DNA of 64,000 bases from Gnetum montanum. Taxonomy: Eukaryota > Streptophyta > Gnetopsida > Gnetales > Gnetaceae. Of this stretch, positions 1 to 9,729 are shown piece by piece. Position numbers and translations under genes: made by a program. The stretch covers positions 957,647-1,021,646 of the forward strand of contig MNCI01033354.1 in the NCBI GenBank assembly GCA_015680685.1. Direction: 5' to 3'. A model generated the notes under the pieces. The model did not search any database and had not been told where the DNA came from. It was given only the letters and a program-made list of their open reading frames with translations. Position 1 is the stretch's first letter. Every line of letters starts with the position of its first letter.

Positions 1-93
1 CTTATATATAATAATGTTTAAAAATAATTTGGGATAATTAAAGGCAAGTTTTTAAAATAGGGCTTCACACTATATGTACTTCATTAATGGTTA

Positions 94-119
94 TTATATA
101 TATATATATGTATATATGT
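94..119. repeat. TA dinucleotide microsatellite
   Basis: A short run of alternating TA with a few G interruptions. It is a simple repeat in AT-rich DNA, and nothing suggests a function. Confidence 0.8.
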
Positions 120-189
120 AGATTAATTTGTTAGATATTTTAATCACCCGATGCTTTTGTAAAGTTATATACGAGTGGTAGTAATGAAA

Positions 190-1224
190 TAATTTTACAT
201 ATATCTTGGTGAAAGTGGCAGAGTTAATGAATGGGTTAAAATAATTCTTCTTTGTCTTCCCTGGTAAATTGCATGGATAATTGGCAATAGTTCCAAAATA
301 GCAGGCGTAATCGGCTGGTTCGTTTTCTCCTTTCTCTGCACAAAACCTGTACGAACCGACACATGTTCTACCCAAGATCTAAAGTGCTGTATCAACCAAA
401 ATCGTATGTTTGAACTGCCACCGCACAATAAGGCCCTACAAAATCGTAACCAATTGCCACCGCGGGAAAAGGTTCTGCAACTGCATCTGGCTTCGTTGTC
501 GCATGGTGTGATGTTCAATTGTTGGAGGAGAAGGGCTTTTCTTGAAGAACGATATGCTGAACATACTATTTTAAACAGAGGGTTTCAGTTGCCAAAGATT
601 TTTGTTTTGCCCCCAAATTGGCTTAGGGCTTCCTGCATTTGTTAAATTTTTTCTAAATCGTCACCGCCATTGTCATTGATTGTAGGACCAGGGGCTAATG
701 TATTGTGGATTTGTGTCTGGCAAAACCGTAGGAACCTTCTGAGCCGTTGTAGCCCGCACAATAGAAACCGCTACGGCCTGCAAAACTTAACATCAAAATC
801 GGGGTTTCAACAAGGCGTGACTCCTTTCTCCGTGTATTTCGTAGATGAGGGTTTTGATTTTTTTTCAAAAATAATATCCCTGCGTTTATGGCAAAGATGT
901 CTGTCTATGCCAGGATGAATGTCGCGTGGCGGGCGGTGTTGAACATTTTTTTGCGGCATGATTTTCCAAGAACACCATGGTCTTCCTTTCCCTTCACTGA
1001 TATTATTTCTATGGTGTTTACTTCCCCGCCATTGCTGCGATCAGCAGGTATACGGTGGACGTTGGTCCAACTATGGTCTTCCTTTCCTCCTCTCTCATTG
1101 CTGCATAATCTTTCAAAACAACCGAGGCGTTGTTGATTTTTGTTTTAATTTCTAATTTGCAAGGAGTTTCAAATGTTATCTTAAGGATACGACCGAGTTT
1201 AACAACCGGGATCTGCAACTTAGT
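190..1224. other. CpG-rich block without a recognised gene
   Basis: This kilobase is clearly richer in CpG and GC than most of the window. Open frames of 60-107 codons exist on both strands, but none shows a motif I recognise. Short direct repeats are visible: the phrase tatggtcttcctttcc recurs at about 1,070 and, with one change, at about 976, each followed some bases later by cattgctgc. The retained CpGs suggest either recent insertion or low methylation. It could be the edge of a transposable element or the end of the minus-strand gene-like region that follows. I assign no function. Confidence 0.4.
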
Positions 1225-1643
1225 GCTTTCCACGTAAATAACATACTTCCTTCCTTGCTATAGTACTATCCTCTGATCTTTAATAAAGGAATAATTTGAC
1301 ACTTTCATCTTGTACCCAGAAGGCTTCAACATCGAATTCTTTACCAGTGAATAAATCTTCTAAAAACACCCATCAACCCTCAACACTAAAGCTGTAATTT
1401 ACTTGTAAATTTACAACCATAGATTCCTCCAATTTTGAATAAAATATTTCAACTGTTCCATGGAATGGCAAAATGTGCCAACAGTTTTCTAATACGAAAA
1501 CATAAAATATTTACATACTTTTTCCTTTCTTTGGATGCTCTTGTTTAAATAGTTATTTGTTTTCTTCTTCAACTCAAATAAATGATCTTTCGGTAGTTTT
1601 AATTTCTGGTACATCAATAATCTCTATTGAACTTGTATAATAT
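1225..1643 (-). pseudogene. Gene-like exon remnants, downstream part (unknown protein)
   Basis: On the minus strand, positions 1,452 to about 1,239 read as a mostly open frame of roughly 70 codons with acidic and hydrophobic alternation and only two stops. A second open piece (1,640 to about 1,530) has a charged, coiled-coil-like stretch (VEEENK). Between them lies a GTATGT donor-like and TTAG acceptor-like pair. The adjacent solo LTR (1,644-2,663) with matching 5-bp flanks probably split this region from the minus-strand coding remnant at 2,766-4,140. I do not recognise the product. It may be a decayed extra ORF of a retroelement or a decayed host gene. Confidence 0.4.
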
Positions 1644-1668
1644 TGATGAGACGCGACTTGCATGTGCT

Positions 1669-1692
1669 GCGATATCGCGTACGCGATATCGC
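1669..1692. promoter_or_regulatory. 24-bp perfect palindrome upstream of the LTR TATA box
   Basis: Positions 1,669-1,692 form a perfect 24-bp self-complementary sequence centred between 1,680 and 1,681, built from GATATC and CGCG blocks around GTAC. It ends about 17 bp upstream of the TATA box, inside U3. A dimeric protein-binding site in the LTR promoter is a natural reading, but that is inference. Confidence 0.7.
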
Positions 1693-1708
1693 GTCCTGCC
1701 GCCATATC

Positions 1709-1716
1709 TATAAATA
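1709..1716 (+). promoter_or_regulatory. TATA box of the solo LTR
   Basis: TATAAATA in a GC-rich context, about 175 bp upstream of the AATAAA signal. The E2 LTR has TATAAATG at 30,777-30,784 in the equivalent place. Confidence 0.75.
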
Positions 1717-1883
1717 AGAGGCGGCACTCCCTTCATTTCCCAATCCTGGCTAGTGTAGCGAAGCTCTGGCAGATTGATCACTCCAGAGTTAGAATTTTTT
1801 CCCCATGTGCCCGCAGTAGGAGTCCTAGAGTGAACGGCTCTTTATTCGAGCAGCTTGTAACCTGAACCCAAGTTGTGTACGGC

Positions 1884-1889
1884 AATAAA
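1884..1889 (+). terminator. Polyadenylation signal of the solo LTR
   Basis: AATAAA followed by GACGA. The same block, decayed to AATAAAGAT, is present in both E2 LTRs, so this is the family's R-region polyadenylation signal. Confidence 0.7.
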
Positions 1890-1958
1890 GACGAACTTGT
1901 TTGGATAAACCTTGCAGCACGTGGTTTCATTTATTGCTTTATTTCCTGCTTTCCTAGT

Positions 1959-2299
1959 GCGTTCAAGTACGACTTGATTACGAGCGTCTACGGACGTGTA
2001 CGGCTAGTCAAGGAATCGGCTGCTTGACGCAATGCATGAGTACGACTCAATTACGAGCATTGGATGCTTGGTAACCCAGTAGCGTATTCCAGGATTCTGC
2101 GCTTGGTAACTCCCGGGTCTGATGTGTACGGCTAGTTGAGGAATCGGCTGCTCATTGCTAGGCTAGATCGTGTGATAAGTACGACTTAGTTACGAGCACC
2201 CACGGGTGTGTACGGCTGGCTAAGGAATCGGCTGCTTATCACACGTAGGCTAAATAGGTGCCTCAGTACGACCACTTCGAGCACTTGCGTTACGTGTGG
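1959..2299 (+). repeat. Repeated stem-loop module in the LTR, three full copies and one partial
   Basis: Three copies (1,959-2,030; 2,037-2,154; 2,170-2,244) share the order arm X, tacga, arm X', TTACGAG, an apical hairpin, TGTACGGCT, arm X, gaatcggctg, arm X'. The loops are conserved but the arms change together: CAAG/CTTG in copy 1, TGAG/CTCA in copy 2, TAAG/CTTA in copy 3. Apical pairs are CGTC/GACG, CAT/ATG and CACC/GGTG. Copy 3 also has a 10-bp outer stem (2,170-2,179 with 2,235-2,244). A partial fourth copy lies at about 2,262-2,299. The E2 LTRs keep only a decayed form of that last part. The stretch lies downstream of AATAAA, in the R/U5 part of the LTR. Confidence 0.75.
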
Positions 2300-2670
2300 C
2301 GATCCCAGTAACGATTAGCGTTTGGTAAGCTGCAGTTGCATAGTTCAGGGTGTGTCCGGTAAGTGGGAACGGATGCTGACGCTAGTTAATTTAGACTTAG
2401 ATCTTTAGTTAGAGTTAGCTTGGTTTCTCAACCCTTTCTCCTGGTAGCATAGAAGATAAGCCGAAAATACCAAAAAAATCACATACCTCAGACTTGCTTA
2501 ACCATACACCGTGACACTTACAAGCAAGCCTGGGAAGACAACGAACGATTAACCCCAAGTGTTTCTTGTGGTGTTAAGGCATTTAGTCTGCGGAGTTCGA
2601 CTGGATCGCGCGTGTACGCTCATATTCGTATGGTTGAGTGTAGGGGTACCTCGCCACTCATCAAATATAA

Positions 2671-2765
2671 GGACCATTAGATTTCTTCAAAGAAATGAAT
2701 GAAATATCAAAACTAAANGGACCATTAGATTTCTTCAAAGAAATGAATGAAATATCAAAACTAAA
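2671..2765. repeat. 47-bp exact duplication around a single N
   Basis: Positions 2,671-2,717 and 2,719-2,765 are identical and separated by one N at 2,718. This is the usual footprint of two contig ends joined with a token gap, so the duplication is probably an assembly artefact. Confidence 0.85.
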
Positions 2766-4140
2766 TCCAATTATAACATTGTAGAAGCCTTTGATAATAT
2801 TGCTTACATTGGCATGAATGTCACTGCTATCATAAATTATGATTGACGCATTTTTAATGTGATAATATCTTTATTTAGTATGAAAGTTCGATTAGCCATT
2901 TTCTTATTTTGTATAATCAAATTCTAAATACAATTGTTTTTTTCAGCTACAAAATTCTCTATTTTGGCCTTTAATTATTTGTTTTCTTCTATCAAATGAG
3001 ACATATTTGATTTTAGCTCCTCCATAGCTTTCCAAAGTGTTGCACTGCTTTGTAAATAATTATTTAATATGTCAATAATTTGTTTCAACTTATCCTTGAT
3101 GGATTAATAAGAGCATTTTTCATATTGGAAAACTTCTTCCATAGCCTGGCTAGCATACTCTTTCAAAATATAGGAGGTCTCACCTTTCTTAGATACTAAT
3201 GTACTCTTGAATATGCTTGTAGGACTCAACTTTACTATTTCATGAAGTTGGGTAGTAATAAAATGTACATTTTTCTACAATAATTTTATCAATATGATCA
3301 GAAAGTCAAGCAACTCTTTCACATCATGTAGTTGTCATGACCTTTCCCACCTCTTCATCTCAGACATTATAGTTACTAGGATATCAAATGGAACACTTTC
3401 ATTGTTTTCCAATACCTGCATGAGTAAAATTACATTATTAGATATTGTAGCATTGGGTGCTTTCACTGGAAATAAAGACCATTGCATAAATTTGAAGAAT
3501 AATAATATATCTAGAAAACAAGTGGTAATATCCTTTTTCTTATCAAATTTTTGAGCATACTGGATTAGATGATTCTCACTTTTCTTCCACTTTCACTCCT
3601 TAACAGTTGCCTCTTTACCACATGAAACTTATATAACATTAGCAATGTCATGAGCATTGAAGATGAAAATTTACCCTTAAACTATAGCTTGTAAAGTACT
3701 TCCTGCAATAGATATGCCATTAGTTAATTATTCATAAAATGTATAAACAACATTCTTATCATAACTTCTATCCATTGTCATCCAATGATAAATTTTCATT
3801 TTCTTTACTTTTTGAGAAAGGATAGACATTTTTGATAACTCTAAAATTATTTGAAGATTATGTTCACACACAATGCCAATAGCTATAATTCATAGAAATA
3901 AATAAAACTTTACCATAAAATGAACCAGAAAACTTCAATTAAGAAATCTATAAAATCAATTATGAGATGATTTCATATAAAGAACAATAAATACTCACGT
4001 GAAAGACCCTTTTAGCTAATTCCCATGATTTTTATAAGATCCATCATTATATGAAACTTAAACAATATCACCCAATGAGAAAGAAAATTTAAATAGGACA
4101 ATAGCCTTCTTTACTAGTCCTTCAATAGAAATAATATAAA
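2766..4140 (-). pseudogene. Spliced gene-like remnant with coiled-coil region (unknown protein)
   Basis: Minus strand. A first exon-like piece (about 4,125-3,997) reads with one or two stops and ends in a strong donor (CAC|GTGAGT). After about 150 bp, an acceptor (AATTTTAG) near 3,846 opens a frame of some 300 codons down to about 2,935 with only a handful of stops, then continues with more stops to about 2,770. Within it, a VVYTFYEQL...IVQGQIF...IANVI pattern resembles the FY-x-L / VRG / I-x-x-x-L-G-V pattern of the plant transposon-protein-like domain in extra ORFs of plant Gypsy elements. A basic, Lys/Glu/Gln-rich helical stretch follows. Homology to the E2 extra ORF is inference from pattern only. 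Confidence 0.5.
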
Positions 4141-5577
4141 TGGAGAATGATATTCACATTGGTAATATTTACTAACACCTCATAATAAATTAAACATGAT
4201 GCAATGACATAATAAGAAAATGGACATTCTCAAATAAATCATAGGAAATAAAGCTTCACACACAACAATCACAAAATCAAGGACTGAGTAAGTAGCTATA
4301 TTTTATTGTGTATGAATTAACAATAATCAAATAATGAACTTGAAGACAACTTCATACAAAACCTAAACTTATTATTAAAAGGATGTGAAAATCACCCTGT
4401 TGCTTGTGCCATGAAATTTTGGAGAGAAAAGACAGTAACATCGTATCTTACATTTCACATCTAATTAATGCTTTCAAAAGTGATTAAGTAATCTTCTGTG
4501 ATGTTGTCGTCGTTGGAGTTACATCAACAAAAATAACTATAATGTTTGTAACTTCTTTCTATTTTGACTGCTTTCAATGTTACTTAGACATCATCATGAA
4601 CATAAATTAGTAAAATTAAATTCTTATGATGAATGGATAATTTTCAAAAATAATTTCCAATGGTTACTTTACAACTATTTTTGCCATCACATTGAATGAC
4701 ATAAAAAATACGTTATATTATGCCATCCATTGGCTTGATAACATAATGTGAACTATAACAACAAGAATGAAACTTACCCAAGCTAAAAAACAAAATAAGG
4801 GATGCTCAATTTTGTAGGTGGGAATTAGTAAAAATGAAAATAAATTATTCTCTAGAAAAAGGGAGAAGGAAAATACCAAATGAATGAAACAAAAGCCTAA
4901 AACAATGAAAATACTTACAACAACAGAAAAGAAGAGTCGTAAATAGCTTGAAATGTAGCACTAAAAATGATTTCTAAATGGTAGGAGAGGGATATCATGC
5001 TAACACTACCAAAGAAAAAAACTTGAGCTACTATGTAAGAATGAAAAGGCACCCAAAACTTGAAGTAGAAGCAAAAGTTTAGATTTTAGTTTTATGGCTT
5101 TTCATTTTATTGAAGTTCATAACTTACCATACATGATGGGCATGGCATGGCCATAGGAGGATGCAGTAAGAATCCATCATGTTATGTGCATGAATGACAT
5201 CATATAAAAACATAGGTTATTCAATGCCTAATTAGATCAAAATTAAATTTTCCAATGGGATCTATTTGCCTTTTCACAAACTTATTCTATTTCATTGGGA
5301 AAAAAAAAAAACACATATTTGACAATTGCATTCAACATTGGTTGAATGATAAAAATTAATGGTTTTATTCAACTCCCTTCTTCAAATATGCTACTTTTTA
5401 GTAGTTTACACAATATGATTGGATTGGTAAGATGACAATTAAGTATGTACATGTTATCCATTTCTAGGTTGATGTCCAGCTCCTTGCTTTCTTGTTCATT
5501 CATACCTGGGTTTTATAACTTGTTATGTTATTTATTCATGGTGCTCAAGCATATCACAAATCATTTGTTTAAGGGGG
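4141..5577. other. AT-rich stretch with no recognised feature
   Basis: About 1.4 kb of AT-rich DNA. I see no sustained frame, no LTR ends and no retroelement motif. The last 20 bp end in a G-rich tract that belongs with the next feature. Confidence 0.5.
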
Positions 5578-6578
5578 TGTTGGAACCCAAAATAATTGAA
5601 ACATAGCAATACCACAAGATTTATAGAAGTTTATAGCTCAATGTTACCTAATAGAATTGAACTTGTGAATTGCGGTTACTAGGACAATACCAGTAATACT
5701 AGGAAAATCATTTGTTTAAGAGGGTTATGGAACTTAAATATAAGTTGATAGAAAAGGTTGATACCTCAAAATTTCAAGAAAGAAACTAAAACAAGATACA
5801 TGATAAAAAATAATTGAAGATTATGTAAACAATTGTAAATACATAAGAATTTAGTTCTTAACAATGATAAATGTCACCAAAGAACTCATATAGCCAACCC
5901 CACTATACTAAGACAAGAGTAAGATGATGGTGATGATTTGTATTTATTATAATGTAGAGAGGTTGTTAGATTATGATTGCTTTTAAAAATATTCTTTTGT
6001 CATGCTAAATATTTCATGCATGTAGAGTATTAAATCTTAGCATCATGTGTGCCATCAACAAATGTAATTAGAAAACATGTTACAAATTATATCCTAAATT
6101 TCCTTTTCTATTCTATAAATTTTCTATCATTAACATTTGATTCTTATGTTCAAATGTTAAAAAAAATCATCTTAGAATGCTTACTAATGAGCAATAAGAT
6201 TTTGATTGCAAATGCCTATTGTAGACATTTAACAAATTTGCCATATCATAGATGCAATGTTGCAGCCTCTAATGTGAATTTGCAATTAGAATAAATATTA
6301 TAAATACAAGTCATCTACCACATTTATGGCACTATTTAGTTAATAGCTTAGCTAGACTCTTGTAGCTTGTTTCCATAGAATATTAAATAGTCATTGAGTG
6401 TTTGTAATATGGTTTTGAGTCAATTGTATAACATCTTTGTTCAAGTAGGATGTATCTAGATATATTTTATAAATGAAAATAAAGATCAAAATTGATTCCA
6501 TTCCATTGTAGTACTTTGAATTAAAATAGATTTAATTTTAAGCATTTAACTTCCTTGATGTTTACCATTTTTCTAACA
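5578..6578 (+). mobile_element. Possible Copia-type LTR
   Basis: It starts TGTTGGAA directly after a purine tract (aaggggg) and ends TTCTAACA, which matches the inverse complement of the start at 7 of 8 positions. Near the 3' end is a ttataaatgaaaataaag block typical of plant Copia LTR R regions. The purine tract and first bases of the LTR recur at about 5,704-5,740 with a few changes. The flanks (ggggg left, taata right) are not a target duplication, so it would be a 3' LTR whose internal region is lost or unrecognisable. The assignment is tentative. Confidence 0.4.
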
Positions 6579-7328
6579 TAATATTTATAATGTTATTGCA
6601 CATTAGTCACATGGTAAAATGTATGAAACCTAGTTTTAAGCATAACATATATTTGTTTGGTACTCTTAGTAGTAATATTATTTGATATGCCTAGTTACAT
6701 ATTGCTTGATAATTTCATCAATAGATATACTAGTTCAAAATATGGATGATAGATTAGGGCCTAAATGCTCATTAGCTTAGGCTAGTCTAGGATTTATTTT
6801 ATTATCTATTAAATTAAATAATTGTTTTCATTATTATTAATTATTGTTATCATTTACCATAGCAACATTATCATCATGTACCTCATCCATACTTAACCAT
6901 GCATATTGAGAACCACCACAAGTATATCTGGGAGGATAATAGCCCACAATCTCATGTTTAATTATCTAGATATCATGCTAACTTCATCCATGAATTACAA
7001 CATGGTCTATTATGATGTGGACTAGGTTCACTTCACAAATAAATCACCTTCAAATACTAAATTTAGATTTTATGTAAGGACAAAATTTTTTGGTAGAAAA
7101 CAAGAAAACTAGCTATCTTCAGTTAATTTATTAAAAGATTACAACATGATTTTGAAAATCTAAAAACATCCAAAGCCTATCACACTTGAATGATTTTGTA
7201 GAGCATGAGGCTTTACAAGAACACATTGGCAATTCTTAATGCAAGACATAACCAATAGAGAATTTTTTCCACAACTGAAATTAAGATTTTGATTCACAGG
7301 TAAGATACAAGAGAATAGAACACAAAGA
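6579..7328. other. AT-rich stretch with no recognised feature
   Basis: No LTR similarity, no sustained frame and no structured repeat seen. A short open frame on the minus strand near 7,160-7,378 runs into the E6 LTR and is probably fortuitous. Confidence 0.5.
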
Positions 7329-7873
7329 CCAACACACTGCATGTTGATCTTGGAGCTACAATCATCAATTGCATTCACTCAATATGCTCATTGACTATCT
7401 CTTGGTCAACTCTTCATGCTTAAGAGCTTTCTTTCTTACTTATGATACCAACAATGATGAATATAATAACATTTATGATAAATTGAAAGACAAGAAACCT
7501 AGAAACCTTTTTTTTAACTCAACTTGAGGCTCTTTAGATGTTTCCCAAGTCTTCTCACATTTACCTTATCTATTTTCATCCTTTTTCATCTTGTTTTAGC
7601 TATTTCCTGAATTGGGATAGGTGTTTTTAGAAGTTTTCCCAATCGTATGAGTCATCTCTAACCTTGCCAAGATGTCCCCTTCAAGACATCTTCTTCCTAA
7701 ATAAGAAGTCTTTCTAGGAATTTCTGCAATATTAGCAAGATGTATCCTCTAACTCCAAGACATCTTCTGTCCCTCCTAGGTCTTAAGGAAGACATCTCCT
7801 AACCTTTCAAGACATCTTCTTCAAGTCCAAAATTTGCAAAAACACACATGTATGAAAGATCAAGGAAATCATA
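7329..7873 (-). repeat. E6 3' LTR
   Basis: Matches 11,751-12,446 over its full length, for example in the gatgtttcccaagtcttctc block near 7,535 and the ttgcaaaaacacacatgta block near 7,838. It is shorter than the right copy because the array of AAGATGTCTT-type motifs is smaller here. Both ends are placed by where similarity stops and may be off by several bases. Confidence 0.75.
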
Positions 7874-8039
7874 AGATGTGTCCCTATACCAGCTCTTGCA
7901 TCTTTCAAAAGGTGAACTTAGGTGAATAAGGGAGTAGGGGTTGAAGTAATTCCCCACTCATGAAGTTTGATCTCATGGATTCATACATCATCATTAGTGG
8001 AATGATCTTTCCAATAGATCAAGTAGTCATGCTTCTTGA

Positions 8040-9010
8040 CTCCTTGAGTGTTAGAAGCTTCCCTTCACTTGAGTATGATTACCTTCCTCTCCATTGAATT
8101 CTTGGACTAATTATATCCCCCCTCAACTCATTGATGCTACCTTGTATGGTCTTCTCATTAGCTAGTCCATGATAGTGCACAAGATTTGAAACATTAAATA
8201 ACAATATATACCAACATCATTTGGTAAATCAATCTTAAAGCTATTATCATTGATCTTAGTCTTGATTTTGAAATGTTTCATCTTCTTGGATTTCAATTTG
8301 GAGAAGTTAATACCTCTTACCCTCTTCTTCTTCAAGTGCATCCAAACCTATTCACCAATAGCAAAAGTAGTCTTTCATTAGCTTTTTTTCTAGATTTCAT
8401 TTTAGTTGTGCATGAAGATTCCTCATCTCTTACACAAAATCAGCACTCAATTGAGTTTCTCCTTCAAAGCTCTTCAAAGTGTCCACCATCTTTGGATAGC
8501 AACATGAAAAGAATTATTGTATGAAAACTGAGCATGACACAAAAAGTTTTCCCACCTATTTAGCTATCCATCACATAAACATCTTAATATTTTAGTAAGT
8601 ATTTATTCATCACCTTTGGCCATTAGATTATGGATGATATGCACTAGAAAAATTCAACTTTATCCCTAATATATTCCAAAGGGACCTCCAAAAGTGACTT
8701 GTGAATTTGGAGTTTTTATCACTAATAATATTTAAGAGAATACCATGCAACTTCACAACATGATATAAAAAACATTTGCAACATGAGAAGTATCACTTAC
8801 CGTCTTGCTTGGAATGAAATGTGCCATCTTAGAAAACCTATTCACAACAACAAAAATTCCATTGTTTTCACTCTTAGTCTTTGGAATCCCACTCACAAAA
8901 TCCATAGATACACTTTTCCATGGATTTTTGAGAATTGACAAAGCCATATAATATTCATCGACATCTTTACCTTCTTTGAACTTATGACATGTCAAGCACT
9001 TCTTCACAAA
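8040..9010 (-). pseudogene. E6 integrase remnant
   Basis: Would join the cDNA to host DNA. Positions 9,007-8,753 (minus) keep a zinc-domain-like CLTCHKFK start and the core motif SMDFVSGIPKTK with the first catalytic Asp, followed by VVVNRFSKMAHFIP. A second core piece with ISDKNSKF (second Asp) and LNFSSAYHP lies near 8,740-8,620 in another frame. The C-terminal part down to about 8,040 is fragmentary. Frameshifts and stops prevent function. Chromovirus-type integrase is the clear family; the exact clade is not resolved. Confidence 0.75.
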
Positions 9011-9329
9011 TTTTTAAACTTCTATTACCATACTAGGCTGAACATAGTGCCTACCTAGAAGTTCTAATGTTTTATCCTTGCCCATGTGACCCACCATGCT
9101 GCTACAATTTTCAAAGAAAATTCTTTTTCTAAAATCATAATCAGGAATACATACCTTTTCATTCTTAAATAATAGTTAATCTTGAATATGATAGTTCCTT
9201 CACTAATCTATCCTACTCATCATGACTCTTTGAGGCTTCTCCAAACTTGCCCAAAATCAACATCATGCTCATATAAATAAGCAAAATCACCCATACCTTC
9301 CACATGAGGTATGTTGAAATTAACCACAT

Positions 9330-9720
9330 GCACCTTGGATAATGCATCAACCACCACATTGTCTTTCCTTCTTTTGTGCTTTAACACAAAATTAAAGTTC
9401 TATAACTATGCAACCCACTTCATGTGCTTTACACTCAACTTATTTTGTTAGTTGGTGGCCCGTCATCAAGGTAAACTCCTTAGGTAATAAATAATGCCTT
9501 TAATTCTTGGTTGCTTAAAGAATAGTGTACAACTCTTTCTCGTATATGCTATATTTTTTCCTTGAATCATTCAACTTTTTTGAAAAGAAAGCAATAGGCC
9601 TATCTTATTATGAGAGTATCCCACTAATGGAAAGTCCACTTACATCCACTTCCACCTAAAAAAGCTTCTAATAATTTGGGATTGCATGCACCAGTTCACT
9701 AGTCATTTTTACTTTCAATA
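9330..9720 (-). pseudogene. E6 RNase H remnant
   Basis: Minus-strand fragments between the RT and integrase. The C-terminal end reads FVLKHKRRKDNVVVDALSK, the usual Gypsy motif before the tether to integrase (K-x-N-x-V-A-D-A-L-S-R). The N-terminal half is heavily broken. Its role would be removal of the RNA template during reverse transcription. Confidence 0.65.
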
Positions 9721-9729
9721 AGTTAAAGC

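Larger units (their letters stand above)
1639..2668 (+). mobile_element. Solo LTR with 5-bp target-site duplication
   Basis: The LTR is 1,644-2,663 (1,020 bp). It starts TGATGAG and ends CTCATCA, so the ends are inverted complements. The flanking 5-mers, aatat at 1,639-1,643 and aatat at 2,664-2,668, are identical, the footprint of Ty3/Gypsy integration. There is no internal region on either side, so it is a solo LTR left by LTR-LTR recombination. Similarity to the E2 LTRs is evident in the ctttattcgagca block, the AATAAAGA polyadenylation block and the accttgca block, so they belong to one family. Unlike the E2 copies it keeps many CpG sites, which suggests a younger or less methylated copy. 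Confidence 0.85.

Noticed and set aside
1644-1660. TGATGAG at the LTR start as part of a hammerhead ribozyme (retrozyme)
   Set aside because: The CTGATGA core is not matched by a nearby GAAA and stem III; the sequence is explained as the LTR terminus.
4141-5577. Internal region of a Copia element belonging to the LTR at 5,578
   Set aside because: No RT, RNase H or other Copia motif could be read on either strand.
6579-7328. The missing left part of the E1 5' LTR
   Set aside because: I looked for TGATGAG and the conserved LTR blocks here. One weak resemblance near 6,640 is too poor to claim.
7160-7378. 72-codon minus-strand frame
   Set aside because: It crosses from unassigned DNA into the E6 LTR and shows no motif.
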